Assembly (NCBI GenBank): GCA_012064415.1 | Contig: SSNU01000131.1 | Location: 182,601-215,500, forward strand | Reading direction: 5' to 3' | DNA length: 32,900 bases | Source of the DNA: Gyrodactylus bullatarudis | Taxonomy: Eukaryota; Platyhelminthes; Monogenea; Gyrodactylidea; Gyrodactylidae | In this document: positions 10,026 through 22,335 of the stretch, one piece after another | Layout of the letters: each line of letters opens with the position of its first letter | How positions within the stretch are numbered: position 1 is the first letter of the stretch | Made by a program: the position numbers and the translations under genes | Notes under the pieces: generated by a model | The model's database searches: none | What the model was told of the DNA's origin: nothing | Seen by the model: the letters and a program-made list of their open reading frames with translations, nothing else

Positions 10026-11528
10026 CTACATAAAGTGTACATATTGATTACATTGAATACAAACACAAAGCATCATTTTATATGAATTACAATTTAAAAA
10101 AAGGTAAAAAATTATGATACCGTATGTTCATTGAAATCTGTTCTATAACCAATGGAATAATATTAATTTAAAATTCAATTTTGGATTCTTTCATAGTATT
10201 TAAGGCTCCTTTATATTTATTGTTTTGTTAGAAGAGTTTATTTTTAGTACAGAAAAAATAGGGATATAAAATATAGGTTCTCTGAGTTTTTGGGTAAAAA
10301 TAAAATAAATAGAATATAATCTGGTTAGAGTTGTAACACTTGTAATGGAAATAAGTAGGTCATTTAAGAATTTTTAATAAACATTCTGGAATTAGTGAAG
10401 ATCGGAATATACAAGACTCTTGGTATAGTCGAGTTTAGATCGAATATGTGACATAATGAATTTTAAACTTCCTTCCTAACAAAAAAAACTAGAGAGATTA
10501 TTACAATTAGATAATTTATATTATAAGCAGGGAGTAGATAGTGATCTGAAAAAGAGGATCTTCTTAGATTGTAGAAACTAATTTATTGAGTTGATGAATG
10601 TTTTTACAATCATAGCAAATCTTCATAATCAAAGGGCATTTAACCCTGAGGTTGAGACGCGATGATTTTATGACGCTAGGCCAATATAAAGAGAGAATAA
10701 GGATTGAATATGCCCCATCTCCAAGGAGTCTTCAATGGGACTAAGGGTGAAATAATATTTCACTGAAATATAGTCAAGATGACTAAGAATTAGTGCTTTG
10801 TAAGCTTTTAGTCTCTTTTATATTACTAAAGAAACAACTTTCGATAGATTAATCAATATTCAAGTTTCATAAAATTAACATTATTCCTATTTTTTGAATT
10901 TCGATCAGTCTCTACTCAAAGTTCAGAAAATAGAGATTTAACGCAAACTCTTGATACATATATAAATCATAAATTCTCAATTGACGTGGGTAAAAGAAAT
11001 ATGAAAATCCTAGAATAAGCTTGATAAATCAGTATCTCACATGCTCTCAACATTTGCTTGGAAATCAAAATTAAAAAATAATAATACAAAGAGGCAGATT
11101 GAAATCAAGACCCTGGACAAACAAAAAGAAATAAATTAAATTTCACGATGATAAATTTCTTTTGCCTTGGGCTCAAAATGCAATGCATAAACAGTGGGTT
11201 TAAAATAATATGTAAAAATGTTTAAACCAGAACAAAGAACTAAAGTTTAGTTACTAAACTAGAAACGAATAAACAAGTTTCATTAAGAAAATATTTGCAT
11301 AACTCTAATCAAGTAGAAATGTTGATTTGATATATATAAATTAGATTTACTTTTCCAAGTGCTATCGTTCTCTTTTCAAGTGATTACGCAAAACATGTAT
11401 AGAGATGTTGCTCCTAATCTGGTATAATTTGCATCAATTACTGCATATCAAGTGTTTGGGCAAATGCAATTCAATCAACTAAATAATGATCCACAAGTAT
11501 TGATGTATAAATCAAAGAAAAAACCAAG

Positions 11529-11850
11529 TAAAACTAGTTGATATGAAAATGGGAATCTATGATTTCTATAGAGAATACAGTTTTTTCAGTGAGAAACATG
11601 ATTCGAAACGGTTGTTATTTCGAAAATTTAATTAAAATGATCTGATTCCCTTTATAATTTCGATCATAGTAAACTTCTTTTGATCACCCACCCTTTCTTA
11701 GATCGAAGTTCGAAAAAATTAGGAATTTCGTGCTAATTCGAAATTGACCTTATTTTTCAATCTCATTATAGGGATTTCAGAATATTATTCGTCTTCTTGA
11801 TGAAAAAATTGTATCATTCGTTTGAACTTAAAAACCAAAGAATTTTGGAA
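11529..11850 (+). repeat. Fold-back family fragment, left end
   Basis: Begins TAAAACTAGTTGATATGAAA and continues GGGAATCTATGATTTCTA, matching the family terminus. The sequence then diverges and no right terminus is visible, so the end coordinate is approximate. The fragment at 24690-24728 is closest to this copy. Confidence 0.5.
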
Positions 11851-12819
11851 TTCATGTATTATTTTATTATTATTTTGTAGATGGAAGTTTGATAATTTGT
11901 GCCTTTCAAAACGACTACCTCTGGAATTATTTAGCCCTTATCAATGATAAAGACTCTTGTCGATAAACTTTTATTTACAAACATTTAATTAACCAAATCC
12001 GTTCAAAAGAGCCAGTGAAAGAGAATTAGAAGAGTGATAAAGTTTTCTTCATCCTTTTAGCAGAAAATATTCACTTAAATCTCTATATATATGGGATAAA
12101 TTGACGATAGATGATATCATATCAAATGTATGTACGGTACATATAAATTTTGTACAACTTTAAGTAAAATCAATAATCATAATAATACTGTATAATATAT
12201 AGACTGTTTAAAATTTAGAATTCATTGATAGAATTGTACAACTAAGGAATAAAGAAAAAGTTCTGATATTTAGGTGTGTGTTGAAGAAGATATTTTAATC
12301 AATAAATAAATTCATCATGCCTTGGGAAAAGTAATAACGCAGTCTATCCTTGTGGAGGTATCAAATCATGAAAAGTTAAAGAATATTTATTACGAACTAA
12401 AGTACGATACATCTGAAGTGTTGATTGAAAAAATGTTTGAATAAAGTATCCCTGTCATATACAGAAATGTTGTATTTGATGTTTTAAAAACCTAGGTTAT
12501 GAGATTTCACTTGAGAAAATTCTGAGATATTCAAACTTATCCTTGTTTTAAGTGTATTCAATTCGTTTTACAAATGATATTAAATCAGTTCTATAAGAGA
12601 AGAATAACAGCAAAATCGAGCTACAGTAATTTATGACGTACGCATTATGTTTCTATAAAAAAATATATATTTTTCATCTTGAAATGGTAATTTAATTCAG
12701 TATTATGATTTAAAATCTAGTAAGTAAGTAAAAGGGTACTCTTCGTGTTTATGTTACAGTGAAATAAACCATTCACGCATATATCTGGAATAGATAATAA
12801 ACTTGATATATGATTTCAG

Positions 12820-12932
12820 GGAAAAACCAGTGAAAATCGGAAAAATTTCATTTCCCATTTTCACTGAGTTTTCACTGGTTTCCCACTTTGACTAGTGATT
12901 TCTGTCCATTCACTGATTTCCCATTTTCACTG
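12820..12932. repeat. Cluster of TTTTCACTG / CAGTGAAAA repeats
   Basis: Within 113 nt the word TTTTCACTG or a close form occurs about four times on the plus strand and CAGTGAAAA once inverted. TTTCCCATTTTCACTG is an exact 16-nt direct repeat (12851-12866, 12917-12932). GGGAAAAACCAGTGAAAA can pair with TTTTCACTGGTTTCCC to form a hairpin. Confidence 0.7.
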
Positions 12933-13194
12933 TAACATTTATATTAATTTTGGAGGATAAGACTAGTCTCGTCTCATTGGTTAATCCATATAGCCCAATC
13001 AGAATTGAGTTTAGTTTTCGAACTGCTTAGAGGAATTCTTGTCCAAAAAATTTTCACTTTCATGGAGTAGATAATGTTTGAGCTTAAGGAAATTATATAC
13101 ATGATAAAATTTGTCGTTTTCAACTCTTAGCATTCTCTAGAATACATTATTATTAAAAATGAATAAAAAACCAAAAAGCTTCCTTTGTCAGTGT

Positions 13195-13589
13195 AACATA
13201 CTCGAATCGAAATTCATCTTTTGGAACTTTGAGTTGAAAATTTTGTTGAGAAATGATCAGATAATGTTTTTTTAGGATTAGGGTTAAACAAAAAAACCTA
13301 TTATACCTATAACATTTTTGATAGATATTATAACTATTCTGTAATCTTGGATGATCAAATTTTCATTGGTTTTCAACCAGAAATTCGACTTTCACATGAT
13401 CAAATCAAGGTTCCATAAGATGGGAATTTGGGGCATATGCAAATATATATGAAATATGACCATGATTTTTTTAAAATTGGTGTTTTACAAATTTTTCCCC
13501 ATATGATGAGCTTCATATTCTAGATTTTAAAAGCTTTTAAAGACTTTTGTAAAGATTAAAAATTTCCATATTCATATTAACAAGCTTTA
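13195..13589 (+). repeat. Fold-back family fragment, right part
   Basis: Contains GGAACTTTGAGTTGAAAATT, the inner-arm block of copies 404-998 and 19941-20693, and ends CCATATTCATATTAACAAGCTTTA in two pieces that match the family right terminus. No left terminus is seen. It is a truncated, diverged copy. Confidence 0.6.
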
Positions 13590-16544
13590 TGATACGCTTA
13601 CAATTTCAATTCAAGATTAAACCTTCCAAGTTAATCAAATGTCTGGCTGTAAAATTCGTACATAAAATTCAATCAAAGTAAAGATAATTCTTTCTTTTGG
13701 AGAGAAAAAAAACGTTCAGAGTAAATGTCAAGAATTTGCAAGGAAACACAGACAAAAGGTAAAAAAGAAGCAGAAATGACACTAAAAATCAAGATAAAGA
13801 TTGTATTATCATTATTAGTGGAAGTAATACAGTTGAAACCCTAACGTATACATTTATCAATAAAAGATACTAAAGTACATGGTAAATACTAGAAAAGTTT
13901 TTTCCTGCATTTTCCATTTCACAGAGAACTGTAAAAGATGGAAATTTCGATTATAATCAATGTCAAAGGAGAAAAAAAAGAAATTGTAAAAATCGAGAAA
14001 TGTAAGCATCTTATCGGAGAGAAAATCAGTGGGATTCTAATGAAATTCTTATTCTGGTTTTTTCTCCTTCTGATTGATGAGGTTTAGAGAATTACGAAGG
14101 AATTCATGGTTTTATTTTTTAACTCATAGAGTCCCAGAGAATCTACAGTTAATTTAACGCAATTATTCAAACTCGGGTCATTTTTTAACTCAAAAATAGG
14201 CTTTGACGAATGCATATTTTTGAATTTTATAGTCATGATTACTCAATGAAAGCAATCTTACCTTTTTGAAAAAAATCAACTTCTTTTGAATTCAGGAGAT
14301 TTATAGATTTACTATCGAATGGGTGGTAAACAAAGTATTTAATCAATCTAGAGTCTGATGAAACACAATACTTTGTATCATTGATTAAACAGACAAATGA
14401 CGAATCTCCAAGGAAATCACATAATAATTAATGCACTCTGAGCAGAAATAAAATATACACACCTCTATTTCTCACTAGGATTAATTGTTACAAAAGAGTA
14501 TGCTCAATTTCTATCAGAGAATATGTATGTATTGAACTGCATTAACTCACTTTCCCATTGTACTCTACAGAGTTGGAAAAAAATCGCAATTCCATAATAC
14601 AATGAACAAAAGAATTGGCTCCATTTTTAGTCTGGAGCAGTAGGAATTTTTAGTTGTGGAGATATAACTAGCTATTCGCATATTTCCGAGGAAAGGATCA
14701 ACTTATCCAAGTGATAAAAGAAAGAGAAAAAAAAACTTGAAGATAATTCTATACATGTAGGTCGAGGGGGATGATTTATTAATTTCCGGAATAAAATTGA
14801 TATGATCCAAGGTGGAAGTTGCTAGTTCAATAGCTTGAGAGATCACTTAATTTGTTCCAAGAGGAAATAGCCGGAATTTCATTGACACAAGAGCAAAGAG
14901 CTACCTTGTATTTGTGTACATTTTTGCTTTTAAAATTATATTTAAATTTGTTAGCATTTCGGAAACGTTCGGAAATCATTCTATTTGATTTATGGAATGT
15001 TTTATACGAAATAGAGGAAACTTCAATTAAGCGACACTTTCAGGATGTTATCCGATATAATCTATGTGACTTTTATTTTTTATTAATGCCTATTTTTGCT
15101 ATTCAGATTATTTGATTTCCAGCTTTTAATGTAGTTTAAATGAATAAAAGAAGAGAGATTTTTGAATTTTTTTCTTGATTTCATAGTAAGAAGAAAGTGA
15201 TCAAGATTTAAATTGACATTTGAACAAGGAAATCAAACTTGATGACTTTTTGAGTTTACGGCTCATCAAATGTTTTAGAGCTGTCACAAGTAACTCAAAT
15301 TAGACTTTGAACGAGCGATTTCTCAAACTTTTTATTCAAATGGATATGTGATTTTAAATAAAAAAAGAAGTGGACAAAAATAGGCCAAGAGATCTACTTC
15401 AAATATCAAATTTCTCATGGAATAATTCACCAAAAGTGAAACATTTTCTTTCGATTGCATAAACTTGAGAGAGAGAATAAAATCAGTTTCTCTCTTCCAT
15501 CATTGTCAAGTGTCTGTCCTCAAGTTATGTACAGAGAAAATATAATTTTTCTGGGAAATATCACGTGTAAACTAATTGCTTGATTATCATAACCTCTGGT
15601 GAAAAATATTTCTCGCTTATAGATTGTTTTTTTTCAATGAAAAGCATTGAGTAAATCTACGAAAATATGGTTTGGAAATGAGTTGTTCGAGAGATTGTAA
15701 TTCAAACATAAAAACGCAATTCTCCCAGAATGAATATATGGTACTTCTCTAGTAAACCATTCGAGTAAAAAGAAATAAAACTCTTGTAATAAATGTAAAA
15801 ATAATTATGCTTAGAATTTTTTTTCAGTTACATGACATTTATCTCTTCAATAATAATAATATTTTCATGATGCGAAAAAGTTTTCGAATAATTATGCGAA
15901 TTTGTATGTATGCCGAAAAAAAACTTTTATTCATCTCCCTTATAATAAAGAATACAATTATCCCGAAGAAGATATCATTTAGTCAATACTGAAACTATAA
16001 AAACATTACAGCTCTTCTCAAAAATATGTAAATGTTCAGTAAAATTAATGAAATTTTTCTCTATATTAAGCTAAATTTCAACTAAAAAATGTACATACTT
16101 TACAACAGAATCAATGAAAAGTTGTTTTAACTTTACATCTTGAGATTATAAATTCTTATCACCTGTTATATTCCTCGAATTGATCAATCAAAAGTATTGC
16201 TTTAAAAGAGGGTTTAGCTCAAGTTTATGAGACTTTTAGTTGGTGAAAATTGGCATTCCATTGTGTTTACTGGATGAAATTTCGCAAAATTATTGACTTT
16301 AACCATTTAATCTTTTAAAGTACGCTTTCTGTGGCCTTGGAAATTGCTTATTTAGAAGACGATCTTGAATTTTTTTGAGTGAGATTCAAAACTCATTTGG
16401 AAGGTTCAAAGTCTGAGATAGCCATTTTAGGTTTGACTGGAGCTACTGTAAGATAAATACTAGCAGAAGTCTCATTAGAGACTAGTATCCCTCAGAGATT
16501 CTAAATAAGGTTGGCTAATAGAAATTCTTCTTCCTTTCGACATA

Positions 16545-16694
16545 AATTGCTTCAAAATTCGATAAATTTAAAAAATTTTCTCAACTGATTGGCTCATTTT
16601 ATTATGGAAATAAATTTTTTCCTGACTTTCTGAAAAAATTTATTGAGTTTTTTGTAAAAAGAGGAAAATCTCATTTTCATGTCAATTAGGTTTA
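16545..16694 (+). repeat. Fold-back family fragment, right arm only
   Basis: Contains AAATTTTTTCCTGACTTTCT and ends TCATTTTCATGTCAATTAGGTTTA (in two pieces), matching the outer right arm of the 5787-6519 subfamily. The left half is absent. Confidence 0.6.
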
Positions 16695-19600
16695 TAAGTT
16701 CTCGCTTGGTCTTTGGATGTGTGAGATTTAATGTAAGTTTCTCATGTGAGCTTTGACTTTAAGAGCTACTTTAAGATAAAAAATTTTAATATAATTATTA
16801 CAAAAGTTCATCATGAAATTATTGTGCAATTTACACGCCATGATGATTAGGCGATGGATGTCGAATTTTCCATTTTCATTAATAATAATCAGAAACCCAG
16901 ACTCATTTTTATTCCTTAATAGCAACTCATTATTACATTGAAAGGATCATTATCATTCAAAAAAAACATTAAATAAACGTGTGATAAATTTCAATCAGAC
17001 ATGATGAGATTTTAATGTTGGCAAAAAAAGAGTAAAAAGCAATAATTCACTAATACTACACATTTGTATTTGAAAATATACATTTTAGTGTGCCATTAAA
17101 GTTGAATATCGTCTATTTATATTTTTTCGTTTTGGAATAGATAATAAATTTACAATTTGCATTAGTCCAGGATATTGGAGTTTTTGATTAAAAGCTAAAA
17201 AGTCATCAAGTTTTCATCTATTCCAAGTAATATGATTATTCTAGGCATACATTTTTCCCGACAATTGATACAGATTTGATGCTTATACAAACTTTGGATG
17301 AATATTAGGCATATGGAAAATTTCTTTCAACCAAAATTAAAAATCATGATTCAGTTCTACATAGAGAGCTATCACGAAATCTCTTAGTTGCAATTATACG
17401 AATAGAGAAGAAGACTTTCATAATTATGAAGCATGCAGTCTAGCAAAATAACAATTTTTTGCTGTATTCTGTAACAAATACTGAAATTTTTTGTAGAATT
17501 TTAGCCTGTAGATTTCGAGAATATTTGAATTTGTGTTTTACCAAATTTATGGTCTAATTCTTACTCTAAAATGTTTATTATAGCTTGAATAACAAATCTA
17601 AAAAATTTTCTACGAGTCCGTTGCCTCAAACTTTTGATCTACCTTTTGTGGTTTACAAGATATGCTCAATAGTATCTTCCACATTCAATTTTCTTAGCTA
17701 AAGTTAAAAATTAAAATTTTCACCGTTTTTGAGATTTTTTCCCTAATAATTATGGAAATTGTTTTTATTTTTCATGATGGTTCCAGGTTTTATTTAATCT
17801 CGAGTTCGGACCTGGATTTTGGATAGAATTGAAGAGGGTACAGATTACAAGCTTCTCATCTACTGAAGAAGGTACTTGACAATCTCAATAATGAAATGTC
17901 CGATTTAATCTACTTCCACTAATATTTATGGAATCTCAACATAGTTATTTCTCTATTGAATTTCGTGGAGTATTCCGAATAGTTTTGATTGTACTTTTTA
18001 AGCTCAATAAAGAATCGGCATATTTCTCATCAAAAGACCAAGAACATTACGATATATTCTCAATGACCTAATCAGCGAAATTAAAATAAATCAAGAAATG
18101 ATGTTGAGGCTTGGTTTTAATAACTAGGTCTCTAGAATTCAGTCATTATTCTTTCTTTGGTCGAAGAAAATTTCCCATATTCTTCCTTTCTTTAGAGAAA
18201 ATTGATGAAAATTGATTTTAAAAATTCTCAACAATGTCAATCAATTAATACTATTAATCTGCCATGGGAAAAAGATAGATCATGTATTTTTTGGCTGTGG
18301 AAAGATAAATCTTTTCAAATATTGCTACATTCTATAAAAATTCTTCAGATACTCACTAGACTCATTCGCCTACATTGGTTTTAAACAATTTCTTTCGGTA
18401 AAGTGCAAATTTCTCATATTCTTGGCTCTATCAGAATAAACGAGAGTTTTTCATACAAACTAAGTCAAAAAATTCTGCGATTAGCTTTTCCTATGGAATT
18501 AAACATCTTCCCAGATTTTTATTCTCCGACTTTTAAACTCAAATCCTGATTCCTGTAATGAATTTAAGAGGAAATCTACTCAACAAATCAATATTCAAGC
18601 GTAAAAATGATCAAAGATTTCAGATAATGACTGGAAATCATGATTATGATCAAGATAAACGGGGGAGGGATTTTTATTTGCAAATTTTTTTAGCCTTGAT
18701 AGTTATTTCGACAGAGAGAATTGCAGAAAGATGTATTAATTCATTCGGTTATTTTGAACCAAGATGAGGTCATTTTGATAACGTATTCAGCAAGAGAAAA
18801 TCAAGCATAATTTATGAGGAATTTCCTATGTAGCTTGAGGAGAATGATTGATGTAAGAAGATAATATTATCGAATACAAACTCTGGAAAGAGTTCAATAA
18901 ACCTAGTTAAAAGTTTTCCCTACTATTAGCCAAACAGTCAGATCAAATGTAATATGAGCAATTAGCTTGCTTTGATAACAAAAAAGAACATACTTGGCCT
19001 TTGATTTCTTGAAGATTTGATCTAATTATTTTCATAGAAAGAAAAATGAAGCTGAGCTATTCAGGAAATATGGGAAGGATCTTTAGAGAAAAAATATTAT
19101 ATCCTGAATTCTCAAAGGATGTATACATCTGCCTTTTGTAATAATAATTATTATTTCTACTTCCTCAAAAGAGAAATCAGAGAAGAAAAATAACTCAAAG
19201 AAACTAAGATAAGTATCAAAAAAATAAAATAATTTGCTTGATTAAATTTTTCCTCTCACATAAGAGAAGTAGACAACTCAAAAGTAGAAATATTCGTTCA
19301 TTTCTAGGCCAAAGAGTTGAAAAAAAAGATTCAGAACGCACTGTAAATTTATTCTTTGCTTTTAAGGAGTATTTTAGATACTTGATTCAGTTTTTATTAA
19401 TTATTCCTAGAGGGGTAGTACAAAATATTACGCTCTTTTTTTCTTCAAAATGTTGCAAAATCTATTCAAAAAATTTTATTTTTTCATTTCTCGTAGTAAA
19501 ATTCATTGAAAAATTCTTGGCGCGTGTTCAAAAACTGACATTTTCAATCGAGATTTTGTATAACAGAATAAACTCGAAAACGTACGGTTTTATAGGAAAA

Positions 19601-19940
19601 AATTCATAGTTTGCAATTATCTTCAAAATGAAATTAAGGCTGAGAGAAGTTGAAAATTTTGGCCAAAATCAAAATTAATGTAAATTAATTTTATTTAAAG
19701 AAATATAAATTAAATATTTCTCAATCCTTTTGGACAAGAATCGATCTTTAAAATATGAAACTTGAGCCAGAAATCAATCTAAATATCATGAAAGTTCATA
19801 TTTCTTGAGTACATAAACTTTGAAAGAGATGGAAGTAATATATATTGATTGAGAGATCTAATTATTCTCCTCATGCCACTAGGATCAAGTTTATTTGGCA
19901 TTCTCGTCTTGCAATAGTGTTGAAATGCTTTTACATCATA

Positions 19941-20693
19941 TATACCTAGTTAATATGAAGATAGGAATTTATGATTTTTACAAAATTCTTAATCTTTTCA
20001 TGAAGAAATCGAACTTGACCAAGATTTTTTGGAATCTAGATCATGAGGCCCTCTTTCACGATATGAAGAAAAAAATTGAAAAAATCAATTTTTAAGGAAA
20101 CTACGCAAAATTTAAAATCTTGAAGTAACGCCAAATTCTCATTTTTTTGAACTTTGAGTTGAAATTTTTTGTTGATTTCAATGTGAGAGAGTGATCAAAA
20201 GTTGAGTTTTTTTATAGGATCACAATTAGACAACAAAAACCGCTCATCATCATAAAAATTTTGATAAATTCGTCATTTTTCAGGGATCTTGAAATATCAA
20301 ATTTCATCGACTTTCAGGTAGGGAAAATGGTCGAAAAATTCAAAATTTGATTTTGACACGGTTATGGGATGATTCTCAAACCAGATTCAGCATATTTAAT
20401 TTCTTTGACTAATTGTGATCCTGAAAATCAACTTTTGATCACTCTCTCACATTGAAATCAACAAAAATTTTCAACTCAAAGTTCAAAAAAATGAGAATTT
20501 GGCGTTACTTCAAGATTTTAAATTTTGCGTAGTTTCCTTAAAAATTGATTTTTTCAATTTTTTTTCTCCATATCGTGAAAGAGGGCCTCATGATCTAGAT
20601 TCCAAAAAATCTTGGTCAAGTTCGATTTCTTCATGAAAAGATTAAGAATTTTGTAAAAATCATAAATTCCTACCTTCATATTAACTAGCTTTA
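19941..20693. repeat. Fold-back element copy 4, near-perfect arms
   Basis: Left arm 19941-20231 and right arm 20407-20693 are inverted repeats with only a handful of differences over about 290 nt. Landmarks are GAGGCCCTCTTTCACGATAT (left) and its complement (right). The 175-nt loop contains GGGATGATTCTCAAAC, shared with copy 404-998. It lies within intron 1 of the NCS gene, so the pre-mRNA would form a long double-stranded hairpin. The plus ORF at 19895-20095 is the left arm read through. No protein of its own is encoded. Confidence 0.9.
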
Positions 20694-22039
20694 CATTTTA
20701 ATCAGGCTAAATAACTGCCTAGACCAAACTGTTATTCACGTTTTTTTTCCTGTTGATAATGAAGAAATGATTCATTTTTAGATTGATTTGGGAGACGAGT
20801 CAAAGAATTCCTGAATGAATGTGATTATACAGAATAGAAATAATAAAGGCGTTAAAGACGAAAAATATGTATGACATTATGTCAAAGAAGATATCATTTA
20901 CTACCTTCTATAGATAATATCAGGTGTTAATAAGTGACCTTTCAAAATTTTTACTCCCAGAGTCTAGTGATAAAGTATCAAACTCTTGAGATGAATATTC
21001 CAATGTAAATAAACGGTGTAAATTATATAGAGGGGTTGTTAAACGAAACAGGAAGGCATTTTTTTCAATTTCATATTCAACTTTTGTGAGAATAAATCCA
21101 CAATTATTAAGAGACATGAGAAAATAATTCTTTCATCGTTAGAGCCTCGTTTGCCGAAGATTCGATGAACATATGTTGTTATAATCAGTGTGCATGTGAA
21201 CAATTATCTGATTTATTTAACACGTTTTTTCTTTTATAAATATGATCGATTGGCCCTATTTTCTGGCAATAGTTTTATCATGATTGCGCAAATGTCTTTT
21301 CTCATTATAAATTAAAAACTTTTTGCAAAGCATAATCCCATTTTCCCGAAATCATATTAGTTAAGTTTTTAGGATGATGACACAAGTATATCTAAGATTA
21401 ATTTGCCACATTTTTTCCTTAAATAAAAATAGTACTTCTTGTAGTAAAATTCATTGAAAAAATATTACCGCTTATTCAAACCAAATTTAGTATTTTAAAC
21501 AAATAGTTAATACAATATTTTTCTCATTGCTTGATTCTCTTTAAAATATGCCTTCGTCTAATATCCATCTTTTGGTTACAAATAACGTAAACTTTATTGA
21601 GCTGAAGAAATAATTTTCTTCATACAATCCAAAAATAATATGTTAAGAAGCCTGGCTTTCGTTTTTCGTTAAACATGAAAAGAATTTAATTCATTTCATA
21701 TGAAATTACGAGACACTCTGGAATAAATGCAAATATCGATTTAATTTCTTTCTTTCAAATCCAAATATACATGATTTCAAATAGGGAAGAAAGGTTAGAA
21801 TCTCAAACAAATAAAGATGAAAGGTACCTCGTCAAATTTAAATTTTCTTTATTCTCATAGTTAAAAAATGAGAATTATCCAGAGTCGAAATGAATCCCGA
21901 CATCTGGCTATAATTTTAATTCCTATAGAGATTACTGACAAGTAAAGATATTCCTATTCTTATGGGAAATTAACTTCAAATATATACTCATCTATTTATT
22001 CAAAGAGTAAAGAATGCAATAAAATCAAAAAGGACTTAC

Positions 22040-22150
22040 CAAGAATCCCTTGTGCCATTTCTTAATCTGACTTTGTGGAATACGCGTTCTCTGAGATAAT
22101 TTAATTAGTTCTTCCTTATTTAATTTTGAATGTGAATTGATTGCGCCCAT
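22040..22150 (-). CDS. Neuronal calcium sensor family protein, coding exon 1
   Basis: ATG is at 22150-22148 and an in-frame TAA lies directly upstream (22153-22151), which fixes the start. The 37 residues begin MGAINS, a fit to the N-myristoylation consensus (Gly2, Ser6), followed by SKLNKEELIKL and KKWHKGFL. This matches the MGK-x-NSKL ... W(Y/H)KGF(L/I) start of frequenin, hippocalcin and neurocalcin proteins. The exon ends at TTG followed by GTAAGT (22039-22034), phase 0. Its continuation KDCPSG lies 12 kb away at 10025. Myristoylation is expected to give calcium-dependent membrane attachment (family knowledge). Which NCS subfamily is unclear because the segment between SKL and WHKGF is diverged. 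Confidence 0.93.
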
Positions 22151-22289
22151 TTAGATGTATTATTTATATTTTACTGAATGATTAAGTTTCTGTTGTTGAG
22201 AAAACTTTCTTAGATTAAGGTATTGACTTTTCGTAATATCCCAGTTCACACAGTGAGAAAAATGTGCTTTTCTTAGTTTTAATTTATCA

Positions 22290-22335
22290 AACCATCAACC
22301 AATCAGATTTCAGCATTTATTTCAGCCAATAGAAA
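22290..22335 (-). promoter_or_regulatory. Probable promoter element: paired CCAAT boxes upstream of NCS gene
   Basis: CCAAT occurs at 22299-22303 (AACCAATCAG) and 22326-22330 (AGCCAATAG), about 150-180 nt upstream of the NCS start codon on the minus strand. CCAAT boxes of this form are bound by NF-Y in either orientation in animals. No clear TATA box is seen between them and the ATG. The start of transcription is not placed. Confidence 0.4.

Larger units (their letters stand above)
10026..22039 (-). other. Intron 1 of the NCS-family gene (12.0 kb)
   Basis: Bounded on the minus strand by donor GTAAGT (22039-22034) and acceptor TTTATGTAG (ending 10026). Both flanking exons are phase 0. It contains fold-back elements or fragments at 11529, 13195, 16545 and 19941, a short repeat cluster at 12820-12932, and otherwise AT-rich DNA. 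Scattered ORFs of 60-123 codons on both strands (for example 14852-15115, 18202-18384, 18558-18767, plus 19238-19609) have no domain I recognise. The intervals between the named repeats hold nothing else I can support. Confidence 0.85.

Noticed and set aside
10638..10680. TTAACCCTGAGG as a possible left end of another TTAA MITE
   Set aside because: No matching inverted end with TTAA was found downstream.
14852..15115. Plus ORF of 87 codons with charged and hydrophobic segments
   Set aside because: Opens with TTG, no ATG, no recognised motif, and lies inside the NCS intron.
17929..18767. Series of short plus ORFs (48-69 codons) in shifting frames
   Set aside because: They read like protein in places, but similar frames appear by chance at this base composition and no motif of a known family could be found.
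20920..21117. Minus ORF of 65 codons, same strand as the NCS gene
   Set aside because: No EF-hand or other NCS motif and no fitting splice sites in phase 0.
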